A stretch of DNA of 36,993 nt from an uncultured Ruminococcus sp. (GTDB lineage: Bacteria; Bacillota; Clostridia; Oscillospirales; Ruminococcaceae), in assembly GCA_946621745.1 (NCBI GenBank), contig CAMOOV010000006.1, positions 1 to 36,993 of the forward strand, written 5' to 3'. Both the position numbers and the translations under genes were made by a program. Below are positions 26,324-34,523 of this stretch, in pieces (the stretch's first letter is position 1; each line of letters opens with the position of its first letter). The notes under the pieces were generated by a model, which saw only the letters and a program-made list of their open reading frames with translations, was not told the origin of the DNA and did no database searches.

Positions 26324-28360
26324 TCAGATCAGCTTCGCGATGCGCCGCAGAATCACAGTGCAGTCATCGCTGTCCAGACGGTGATCGCCGTTGACATCGC
26401 CGTTCGCCTTGCCCTGGGCGGTAATGACCGCATCACCGTCCTCTGCCGCATACCGTGCGATCAGCACCGTATCCGAAACATCCGTATCGCCGCTGCAATC
26501 CGCATCGCCCCAAAGCGTGGTTGCAATCGGTTCCGTTTCTGTGGTTGTGGTTTCCGTGACGGTTGTTGTTGTGGCCGGCACGGCTGTTGTTGTCACGGCA
26601 GGCGTTTCGGTCAGGATGATCTCGCAGTCATCGACCGAACCGAATGCGCCCGCGCCGCCCGAAACGGAAACCGTCATCCGGACGGTCTCGCCCGCCGCCA
26701 GATCCATTTCGACAGCCGGTGTCTGCCAGTTCTCCCAGCCGCTGCCCCTGCCGGAAGCCGTTTCTTTCCGGCTGCCCGCGCTCAGCGTGATCTCATATTC
26801 CGTGGATTCATCCGCCTGCAAGGTCACGGCCGCACGGTATCTGCCGGATTCGGTGACCGTGATCTGCGTCGATGCCGTGCTGCCGGAGAACGGCGCCTCC
26901 GAATACCAGTGCAGCGCATAGCCGCCGCCGTGCGCATCCTCGGCGCGCACATCGAAATGTCCGCCCGCCGTACCGTGCAGCTCCCATCCGTCAGGCTGCG
27001 CCGACCAGCCGCCGTCATGCTCAAAGCCGGGATTGCCGATCAGATTTTTGCCCTTATGCGGATCTCTGCCGCCGTCTGCTCCGCGGATATTCCGGAACAC
27101 ATAGAGCGAATCGAGCGGTCTGCCGTTTTTATCAAAGAGCGCCTGATTTTCGACGGAGCTGCCGCCTGCGTACTTCGCATCCGGATCGAATTCCTGTGCC
27201 GCATCGGTCGCCCAGCCTGCGCCGTATTTGTTCCACAGCCCGCTGACCGTCTGATAATCGCCGGAGAGTCCGAGCCATGCGGGTTCCCAGTAGAATACGC
27301 CGATGCCTGCGCCGTCCGGCACTGCCGCGACTGCGCGGAACAGATCGGTCAGGAACGCCGTCTGTCCGGCTGTGCTGACCGGATAGCTGACATAATCGCC
27401 GAGCTGCGAGGCCTCGCTGATCGTATTTCCGCCGAAATCGGTATTCTCATAGTTATATGCCCACGAGGTCTCAGCGACCAGCACCTTTTTGTGGTATGCT
27501 CCGGCAATATCGCTCAGAACCTGCGTGAGATTCTGCAAGGTGCCGTGCCAGTACGGATAATAGGATGTCGCAAAGACATCGTAGTCCACCTTTGTCTGCG
27601 CGAGCATTTTTGCAATATACGCCATATTGGAGGATTTCTCCGGATTCGTGAAATGCAGTGCGATCAGAATATTGCGGTCAAAGCCGCGCACGGCCTTTGC
27701 ACCGGCATTCCAGAGAGAAGCCAGCTCGCGCCATTTGTCCTCGCTCCAGTTTCCATCCGCAAGATGCACGCCGCACATACCGGTCGTTGTCTCATTGCCG
27801 ATCTGCACCATTGCGATCTCTGCGCCGGTATCACGGATCGTTTTCAGCGTATCTGCGGTGAATTTCGTAATGGCATCGGCCTTCTGCGCTGTGGAATAGT
27901 GTTCCCATGCCTTCGGCGCACGCTGCTTTGCCGGATCCGCCCAGAAATCGGAATAATGGAAATCCAGCAGCAGCTTCAGCCCCGCCGCCGCGCAGCGCTC
28001 TGCAATCCGGACAGCCTGCTGCACATCATTCGCACCGCCGCCGTAGGTCGCACCGCTGCCCGATGCAGTCGGATCATTCCAGATGCGGATGCGCACTGTA
28101 TTGACACCGGCATCTGCCAGCGTCACAAAAATATCCTGCTCTCTGCCGGAAGCATCATAGAACCGGACACCGCTGTCCTCCAGTGCAGTCACCGAGGAAA
28201 CATCCACGCCCTTGAACGGATCGCCGTCAAACGGCAGCCCCTGAATGCCGGAAAAGGCGACGGTCTCCGCGGCATCCGCCGGCATCTGCGGGATCAGTGT
28301 CCCGCACGATAAAAGAACGGCCGCTGCGGAAACAGCGGCCAACAGCTTTTTTATTTTCAT
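26324..28360 (-). CDS. Dockerin-bearing GH53 arabinogalactan endo-beta-1,4-galactanase with C-terminal carbohydrate-binding-like domain
   Basis: KGVDVSSVTALEDSGVRFYD...NTVRIRIWNDP...LLLDFHYSDFWADPAKQ...MVQIGNETTTGM...VLVAETSWAY; beta-sandwich NLIGNPGFEHDGGWSAQPDGWEL; T-rich linker; dockerin GDADCSGDTDVSDTVLIARY...GDVNGDHRLDSDDCTVILRRI. Confidence 0.94.
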   Translation of the reverse strand: MKIKKLLAAVSAAAVLLSCGTLIPQMPADAAETVAFSGIQGLPFDGDPFKGVDVSSVTALEDSGVRFYDASGREQDIFVTLADAGVNTVRIRIWNDPTASGSGATYGGGANDVQQAVRIAERCAAAGLKLLLDFHYSDFWADPAKQRAPKAWEHYSTAQKADAITKFTADTLKTIRDTGAEIAMVQIGNETTTGMCGVHLADGNWSEDKWRELASLWNAGAKAVRGFDRNILIALHFTNPEKSSNMAYIAKMLAQTKVDYDVFATSYYPYWHGTLQNLTQVLSDIAGAYHKKVLVAETSWAYNYENTDFGGNTISEASQLGDYVSYPVSTAGQTAFLTDLFRAVAAVPDGAGIGVFYWEPAWLGLSGDYQTVSGLWNKYGAGWATDAAQEFDPDAKYAGGSSVENQALFDKNGRPLDSLYVFRNIRGADGGRDPHKGKNLIGNPGFEHDGGWSAQPDGWELHGTAGGHFDVRAEDAHGGGYALHWYSEAPFSGSTASTQITVTESGRYRAAVTLQADESTEYEITLSAGSRKETASGRGSGWENWQTPAVEMDLAAGETVRMTVSVSGGAGAFGSVDDCEIILTETPAVTTTAVPATTTTVTETTTTETEPIATTLWGDADCSGDTDVSDTVLIARYAAEDGDAVITAQGKANGDVNGDHRLDSDDCTVILRRIAKLI

Positions 28361-28496
28361 AATCCTACCCCTATATTCTGCAATTCCCCGTGCAGCCTGC
28401 GGTTTTCCGCTTATCTGTTTTGATTATAGCATATCGGCAGACCGTTCCGAAATCGCTTTTGCATCCATTTACTGTGCGATTGTATCTGATTACGAA

Positions 28497-28527
28497 GACG
28501 CCGCAGCATCCGAAATGCCGCGGCGTC
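28497..28527. terminator. Hairpin downstream of the YccF gene
   Basis: gacgccgcagcat-ccgaa-atgccgcggcgtc; short T-tracts on both sides. Confidence 0.55.
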
Positions 28528-28539
28528 TTTCCCCCTGCG

Positions 28540-28908
28540 TTATGTTTTGTCGCGGACCTCCTTGCCGAACGGCGCAAGCGCCAACTCAGCGATCTTGAAA
28601 AACTGCTTGCCGAACGGAATGCCGATAATCGTAATACAGAGAACACAGCCGACAACGAAATTGGCAAAAGCCATTTCCAGTCCGGTTACCAGCAGCCAGA
28701 CGGCGTTGACCAGACAGGACACCGCTCCCCCGTGACTGACGATCTCCTTGCCGAAGGGCATGAACGAGATCTTGGAGAGCTTGAAGCACTGCACACCCAC
28801 CGGTATGCCGATGATCGTTGCGCACCACAATACGCCTGCGATAATCCAGCCCAGTCCGCTGAACAGACCGCCGCAGAGCAGCCAGAGAATATTTCCCATT
28901 GTCCGCAT
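28540..28908 (-). CDS. YccF-domain membrane protein
   Basis: Two copies of TIIGIPxGxQxFKxxxxxxxPFGKE within 122 aa, typical of YccF. Confidence 0.9.
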   Translation of the reverse strand: MRTMGNILWLLCGGLFSGLGWIIAGVLWCATIIGIPVGVQCFKLSKISFMPFGKEIVSHGGAVSCLVNAVWLLVTGLEMAFANFVVGCVLCITIIGIPFGKQFFKIAELALAPFGKEVRDKT

Positions 28909-28944
28909 GGCACACCTCCTGACACCGTTCAGTCCGTCCGGCGC

Positions 28945-30627
28945 TTACAGCACGATCTCGAATGCGCGGTCGCCGTACTGCAAGGCAGCGCGCAGCACCG
29001 GATCGCCCCAGAGCCGCAGCGAAACGCCGCCGTCAAACTGATATTCATATACAACATTGCTGCCGTCCTGCTTGTCGAGCGGTTCTCTGCCGAAGGCTTC
29101 GGTCAGCTTTTCACGCGTCATGCAGCGATCCAGCAGCGCCAGCTTCCAGACCAGCTCCGCCGCCGTCATTTCGGCAGACTTTGCCGGCTCCTCCGGCACG
29201 GTCTGCGGCGGCTCGACGGCTGCCGGCATTTCCGGCTCCGGTGCGGAGACTGTTTCCGGAACGGCGGCTGCCGTGACGGTATCGTCCGTCAGCTTTTTCA
29301 GCTCCTCCGGCGATGCCTTTGCGATCCACATTGCCGTGAATGCGGGGACATTGACGCCGCCCGTCGCCGGAACGGCCTCTCCGGAGATCAGATCATACCA
29401 GCCGTCCCCGCCGATCGGCAGCGGCATCCCGCTCGGCTGATCGCTGAGGTTCAGCACGCAATAGACGGCACCGTCGCCCTCGCCGCGGCGGAATTCGAGC
29501 TGCTGATTGCGTACCTCGACCGTGTTGAAGCTGCCGGTATGCAGCGCATCCTTCAGCGCATAGGCTGCGCCGAGACGGTAGAGGTATTTCGTCAGCGGAT
29601 TGTCCTCCGGATGCATATCGGCGATGTTCAGCGCCGGACGGAGATTGGCATCCGAGCCCTGCTGCTTCTCGCCCTTGATGCCGAATTCCGAGCCGTAATA
29701 GACGGACGGGATACCGGGCATTGCATAGAGCAGTGCGTAAACGAGCGGCAGATGACGGCTGTCGCGCAGCTGTGATGCCAGACGCGCAACATCGTGATTA
29801 TCCGCGAAATTATAGAGCATCAGATTCGGATAAATATCCTTCTGACGGTTCATTGCATAGTTGATCTCGAAATAGTTCTTGTCGTTATGCGACGACCAGA
29901 TGCCCTTCCAGCATTCGTAATTCGTCGAGGAATCGAGCATATCCGGATTCGCAAACTGCGCGTAGTTTCCGTGGATCAGCTCGCCCATGAGCCAGCAATC
30001 GGGATTGCGGCTCTTGATCGTATGCCGGATGCGGCGGAAGAAATCGTGGTCGATGCAGTCCGCGGCATCGAAGCGGATGCCGTCGATGTGGAACTGATCC
30101 ATCCAGCCGATGATCGCGTTTTCCAGATAGTTGACGACATCGTTATTGCGCAGATTCAGCTTGACCAGCTCTTCGCAGCCGTGCCACGATTCATAGGAGA
30201 ACGGATCGCCGAAGCGGTTGGAATTGCCGAACCAGAGATTGCAGAACCAGCTGCAATACGGGGAGTTCTGCCCGTTGCGCAGGACATCCTGAAAGGCGAA
30301 GAAGCCTCTGCCGACATGATTGAACACGCCGTCCACGACAATGCGGATGCCGTTTGCATGGAGCGCATCGCAGAGCCTTGCGAAATCCTCATTCGTGCCG
30401 AGTCTGCGGTCGAGCACGGTGTAATCATGGGTATCGTAGCCGTGTGTGCCGGATTCCCAGAGCGGGCCGAAATAAACGGCATTGACGTGCATCCTTTTGA
30501 GATGCGGTATCCAGTCATGGATGCAGTTGATCCGGCTGACCGGCTCTCCGCCGGGATTTTCCCACGGCGCGCCGCAAAGGCCGAGCGGATAGATGTGATA
30601 GAAAAGTGCAGATTGTTCCCAGGACAT
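28945..30627 (-). CDS. GH13 (alpha-amylase family) glycoside hydrolase, cytosolic, with C-terminal extension
   Basis: VDGVFNH, GIRFDAADC, LMGELIHG and FADNHD catalytic regions present; no signal peptide; start chosen at MSWEQSALFYHIYPLG (30627) by RBS spacing. Confidence 0.92.
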   Translation of the reverse strand: MSWEQSALFYHIYPLGLCGAPWENPGGEPVSRINCIHDWIPHLKRMHVNAVYFGPLWESGTHGYDTHDYTVLDRRLGTNEDFARLCDALHANGIRIVVDGVFNHVGRGFFAFQDVLRNGQNSPYCSWFCNLWFGNSNRFGDPFSYESWHGCEELVKLNLRNNDVVNYLENAIIGWMDQFHIDGIRFDAADCIDHDFFRRIRHTIKSRNPDCWLMGELIHGNYAQFANPDMLDSSTNYECWKGIWSSHNDKNYFEINYAMNRQKDIYPNLMLYNFADNHDVARLASQLRDSRHLPLVYALLYAMPGIPSVYYGSEFGIKGEKQQGSDANLRPALNIADMHPEDNPLTKYLYRLGAAYALKDALHTGSFNTVEVRNQQLEFRRGEGDGAVYCVLNLSDQPSGMPLPIGGDGWYDLISGEAVPATGGVNVPAFTAMWIAKASPEELKKLTDDTVTAAAVPETVSAPEPEMPAAVEPPQTVPEEPAKSAEMTAAELVWKLALLDRCMTREKLTEAFGREPLDKQDGSNVVYEYQFDGGVSLRLWGDPVLRAALQYGDRAFEIVL

Positions 30628-30657
30628 TGTCATAGCTCCTTTGGTATTATAGTTGTC

Positions 30658-31278
30658 TCATTTCCCCGAAGCCCCTACGCTTCCCTCCAGAAAATAGGTC
30701 GCTTCCATATCGGCGACATGGAGCGCGAAAGCGAGCGGATACATTTCCAGTGCACGGCCGATCGTATTCTGATCCTCCGGGCCGGAAAAGCCCATATGCC
30801 AGCGGATCGCCATTGCTTCCTCCGTGCGCAGATGCATGAAGAACTGGATCATCAGAACGGATTTCTCACCGTGACCGTAGGGCAGTCTGTCCTCGATCTT
30901 GTAGAACGGAACCTTTTCCCATACGCCTTTTTCGTTTTTGGCGTTGCGGTAATCGACGGTATAGAAATTCATCTTGCAGAGGTCGTGCAGCAGCGCACAG
31001 ACTGCGATTGTTTCCTCGGAGTATTCCTTTATGCCGTAGACCTCGCGGCAGCGGTCTCTTTCGAGATAGGCCTTGAGATTGTGATAGACATTCAGCGAAT
31101 GCTCAAGCAGGCCGCCGGCATAGGCGCCGTGATAGCGCGTACTGGCGGGGGCAGTAAAGAAATCGCTTGCATCGGAGAGCAGGTATTCCCGCAGGCGTTC
31201 GGCTCCCGGCCGCTTAACGCAGGCATCCCAGATGCTGAGAAATTCTTCCTTTTTGGCTTGCAGCTCCTGATCGGTCAT
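30658..31278 (-). CDS. HD-domain phosphohydrolase
   Basis: GGLLEHSLNVYHNL...VCALLHDLCKMNFY...HGEKSV; start at MTDQEL behind AGGAG. Confidence 0.85.
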   Translation of the reverse strand: MTDQELQAKKEEFLSIWDACVKRPGAERLREYLLSDASDFFTAPASTRYHGAYAGGLLEHSLNVYHNLKAYLERDRCREVYGIKEYSEETIAVCALLHDLCKMNFYTVDYRNAKNEKGVWEKVPFYKIEDRLPYGHGEKSVLMIQFFMHLRTEEAMAIRWHMGFSGPEDQNTIGRALEMYPLAFALHVADMEATYFLEGSVGASGK

Positions 31279-31337
31279 AAGATGCTCCTCCTGTTGCTGA
31301 TGCACAGGCAGTCCGCTTTCGGATGCTTGTGTCATGA

Positions 31338-31366
31338 ATTATAACATATTTGCGGCAAGATTGCAA
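31338..31366 (-). promoter_or_regulatory. SigA-type promoter for the HD-domain gene
   Basis: TTGCAA-N17-TATAAT on - strand with extended -10 (TGTTATAAT). Confidence 0.65.
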
Positions 31367-31430
31367 GTTTTCAGCAATATTTTGTGAAATCAACAGAAAT
31401 GCAAATCTCAATTTTGTGCATGGTGATGCA

Positions 31431-32063
31431 TTATTCGGTGATTTTACGCGCTTCCTCCAGAACCGCCGGATCGTCGTAATCGAATGTGTAGGTGCGGAAT
31501 GCGTTGATGACAACGGTATTCTGCCGGAGCGAGAGCCGCGGGGTGCGGAGACCGTAGTTCATATGGACATGGCCGTGTATGAAGTATTTCGGCTGATATT
31601 TTTCGAGCAGTTCGCCGAAGGCCTCGAAGCCCTGATGACAGGGATCGTCCGAATCATGAAAGCCTGCGACCGGCGAATGCGTCAGCAGGATATCGAAGCC
31701 GCCGGTGCGCATGAGCTTCAGCTTCAGTCGGCGGATGCGGCGCTGCATCTCTTTTTCAGAATACTGATGCTTGCCGTGGCTGTAGCGCATGGAGCCTCCG
31801 AGGCCGAGAATGCGCACGCCGTCGTGCATATAGATCTGATCCTCAATGCACTGACAGCCCTCCGGCGGGATTTCGCTGTAGCGGCCGTCGTGGTTGCCGT
31901 GAATATAGAGCAGCGGCATATTGGACATGGATTCCACGAATGTGAGATACCGCGCATTGAGATCGCCCGCGGAAAGGATCAGGTCGATCCCCTTGAACAT
32001 TCCGGGCTGATAGTGATCCCAGATATAATTGGATTCGAGATCAGACATCACCATGATTTTCAT
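31431..32063 (-). CDS. Metallophosphoesterase family protein (calcineurin-like phosphodiesterase)
   Basis: MVMSDLESN, LSAGDLNARYL, YIHGNHDGR, LLTHSPVAG, FIHGHVHMNYG. Confidence 0.9.
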   Translation of the reverse strand: MKIMVMSDLESNYIWDHYQPGMFKGIDLILSAGDLNARYLTFVESMSNMPLLYIHGNHDGRYSEIPPEGCQCIEDQIYMHDGVRILGLGGSMRYSHGKHQYSEKEMQRRIRRLKLKLMRTGGFDILLTHSPVAGFHDSDDPCHQGFEAFGELLEKYQPKYFIHGHVHMNYGLRTPRLSLRQNTVVINAFRTYTFDYDDPAVLEEARKITE

Positions 32064-32094
32064 TTTTTATTCCCCGCTTTTTTCGTTTTATCCG

Positions 32095-34038
32095 TCAGAC
32101 AGCTCCGCTGCTGCCGTCCTGCGGCAGGATGCTGTTCCATTTTGCGAATTCCTGATACTGCGGCTGAAGCTCGCTGACGGCCGGCAGTCTGCCGATGACA
32201 TTATCCGGCAGCCAGTCGATCGCGACGATCTGGTCAGCGGTCAGTGTTTTGCCGCGGTCGATCCGGCATTTGCCGTTCTGATCGTAGACCGGCCCGCTGA
32301 ACGGATCGAATTCATTCCGTGTCATCTGCTGCTGGACAAGCCCGACGAGCTTCTGCGTACCGATCGGCAGCTTGCTGGAGCAGGCGACGTCGATCGCGCC
32401 GGAGGACATTCCCCAGTAATAATTCAGTGCGTGCGTTGCATTCGCGGCACTGTCATTGTTCCATGCACCGATCAGCACCGAACGCACAAGTGATTCATAG
32501 AGCGAATTCCAGTTCCAGAGCGGCGCCGCCAGCCGGAAGGGTTCGCCGTCGAAATTTCTGTAAAGACCGAAGTCGGTGTCCGCATTCCGCGGCGCGCTGA
32601 TATCGCGGTCGGAGATCAGGCTGATCTCCTTCTGCCGGAAAAATACCGCCGGATCGTGATCCTTCAGCGTATTCCAGTCCAGATAGACCATCGCAAGCGG
32701 ATTCACCATCTTGACACCGAGCGCGAATGCCCCGATCGAAGCGGGCGTGCCGTAGATCGGATAATCCGCGATATAGCCGACGCGGTTGTTGCCGGTCATC
32801 GAGCCGGCGATCATGCCGGTGATGAACTTCGCTTCATAGATCCGCAGATAATAGGTGCGCAGCTGCTTGTAGGAATTGTTCATGGAGCAGTTGAGCAGAA
32901 TGATCTCCGGATGTGCGACCGCCATGCGCATACTGGCCGCATGGAAGGTCGGTGAAGTCGTGAAGATCATCGTATGGCCGCCGGTGATCGCCTCTTCGAT
33001 TTTTTCCTCCGCCTCCTCCGGCTCGCAGATGTAGGATGCGGTTGTGATCGCACTGCCGAAGGTATCATCCAGATGCCGCTTGCCGAGCTCGTGGTTATAG
33101 ACCCACGCGGATTTATCCGGATCCTTCGGATAAATGAATGCGATATGCAGCACCGGCGCGGCGGTGAAGGAGATCATCTTCGTGAAGGACATTTTCTTTG
33201 AGGCCGCGGTCGGATCGAGGATGCGCTCGACCGGCTTTTTCTCGGCGAGAACGCGGAATTCTGTCCAGATGCGGTCGATGCGCTTGCGCAGCTCCAGTGC
33301 GGTCAGGCCGATCAGACGGTCTGCGCCGTAGATCTCGGCAAAGCGCAGGAATGCATCGCCGGTCGAGATCGGGAGCCGTTGTCCGTTGCGGCTGAGATAA
33401 TGCTCCTCAAAGATCGAATAGAGGAATTTGACATCGCGCCGCAGATCTTCGTTCCACGGCTCAGCGGACCCGGCGTCATTTTCCTGCGGATCAAAGATGC
33501 GCAGCAGCCGCTGAAATTCGCCGGGCTGATTCATCTGGATCTCGTAGATCCCGGTGATGCGGTAAAATTCGATAAATTCCTTGTAGATGCGGTAATTCGG
33601 ATTATCAAGATCCTTCGGGAGGATCCGCGTGACCGAAGCGAGGATGCTGACAGCGCCGTTATACTTCGAGACGCTGACGCGCTTGTTTCCCTCGACGACA
33701 TAGAATTTCTGCAAATATTCATAGACGATAATCGGTTCATTGACGCCGACCTCCTGCACGGAGTCATAGAGCGCCGACCATTTGCTTCCGAATTCTGTTT
33801 CATAGTCCAGCAACGGCATGAATCCGGAGGAAAACGCATTTGTCCGCTCAGCCTGTGCGGTTCCGGCGATCATAGAGATCGGGATCTCGAACTGTCCCAG
33901 CGGGATCCTGCCGCCGATCTCAGTGCCGCGCAGAATGTCCTCCAGCGTCGGCAGATAGGGATAGCTGCCGTCGGTGCCGGCGAGATAATGCTGACGCTCG
34001 CCGAGCTTTTGTGCTCTGATATAATCCTGCATTGCCAT
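32095..34038 (-). CDS. ParB-like nuclease-fold domain fused to a BMP/PnrA/Med-type binding-protein domain, predicted cytosolic
   Basis: N-terminal IPLGQFEIPISMIAG...QEVGVNEPIIVYEYLQKFYVVEGNKRVSVSKYNG; C-terminal HIAFIYPKDPDKSAWVYNHELGKRHLDDTFG...IFTTSPTFHAASMRMAVAHPEIILLN...YEAKFITGMIAGSMTGNNRVGYIAD. Start at MAMQDY (RBS AAAGGAG), no signal peptide. Confidence 0.82.
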   Translation of the reverse strand: MAMQDYIRAQKLGERQHYLAGTDGSYPYLPTLEDILRGTEIGGRIPLGQFEIPISMIAGTAQAERTNAFSSGFMPLLDYETEFGSKWSALYDSVQEVGVNEPIIVYEYLQKFYVVEGNKRVSVSKYNGAVSILASVTRILPKDLDNPNYRIYKEFIEFYRITGIYEIQMNQPGEFQRLLRIFDPQENDAGSAEPWNEDLRRDVKFLYSIFEEHYLSRNGQRLPISTGDAFLRFAEIYGADRLIGLTALELRKRIDRIWTEFRVLAEKKPVERILDPTAASKKMSFTKMISFTAAPVLHIAFIYPKDPDKSAWVYNHELGKRHLDDTFGSAITTASYICEPEEAEEKIEEAITGGHTMIFTTSPTFHAASMRMAVAHPEIILLNCSMNNSYKQLRTYYLRIYEAKFITGMIAGSMTGNNRVGYIADYPIYGTPASIGAFALGVKMVNPLAMVYLDWNTLKDHDPAVFFRQKEISLISDRDISAPRNADTDFGLYRNFDGEPFRLAAPLWNWNSLYESLVRSVLIGAWNNDSAANATHALNYYWGMSSGAIDVACSSKLPIGTQKLVGLVQQQMTRNEFDPFSGPVYDQNGKCRIDRGKTLTADQIVAIDWLPDNVIGRLPAVSELQPQYQEFAKWNSILPQDGSSGAV

Positions 34039-34107
34039 GATGTAGTCTCCTTTTCTATATAACGGGAAAGCAGCTTTTGCGGTGCGGAAAGGCACCGCAG
34101 CGTACTG

Positions 34108-34272
34108 TATTATTGATGTGCCAATGAAATCTTGAAGAATAGATGCGCAGGGTTTTTGTCGTGAGACAAGGCGGAAAGCCGCCGCCTTGCTGACGCAAGG
34201 ATTTCTAACGCAGTATCACGGCAAAAAGACAGGCAGATATCTTCAAGAGATAGTTGGGACACCAATATTATA
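34108..34272. mobile_element. MITE-like / structured intergenic element with imperfect ~38-bp terminal inverted repeats
   Basis: tattattgatgtgccaatgaaatcttgaagaatagatgc pairs with gcagatatcttcaagagatagttgggacaccaatatta; nested stem tttttgtcgtga (34153-34164)/tcacggcaaaaa (34216-34227); inner hairpins ggcgg-aaag-ccgcc and cttgc-tgac-gcaag. Confidence 0.6.
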
Positions 34273-34361
34273 CCACATTATTATGAAAAGCGCAATGGAT
34301 TCAGGTAATTCTTATCTCCTGCTTACACGGCCTGATCTCATATCGGATCCTGCCCATACAA

Positions 34362-34400
34362 AAGCCGGAACAGATGCAGTGTTCCGGCTTCACTTTTTAT
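34362..34400. terminator. Bidirectional terminator hairpin
   Basis: aagccggaaca-gatgcag-tgttccggctt followed by cactttttattt. Confidence 0.8.
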
Positions 34401-34523
34401 TTAGGGCAATGCTGCTCAGAGCTGGCGGTGCAGATAAGCAGCCAGATTATTCGTCAGATTGTATGAAAATATGCAGGCGGATGCGCTGCCAAGCCGTCAG
34501 GCGTACTTTGTGCGGTGCGTTCT

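Noticed and set aside
26267-28312. 681-aa ORF on + strand
   Set aside because: Antisense to the well-supported GH53 gene; Arg/Cys/His-rich translation typical of out-of-phase GC-rich coding DNA.
28540-28908. Internal duplication in YccF protein
   Set aside because: Two-copy arrangement is normal for the YccF family.
28390-29775. 461-aa ORF on + strand
   Set aside because: Antisense to YccF and GH13 genes, spans two genes and their intergenic region.
29794-31344. 516-aa ORF on + strand
   Set aside because: Antisense to the GH13 and HD genes; no domain and no RBS.
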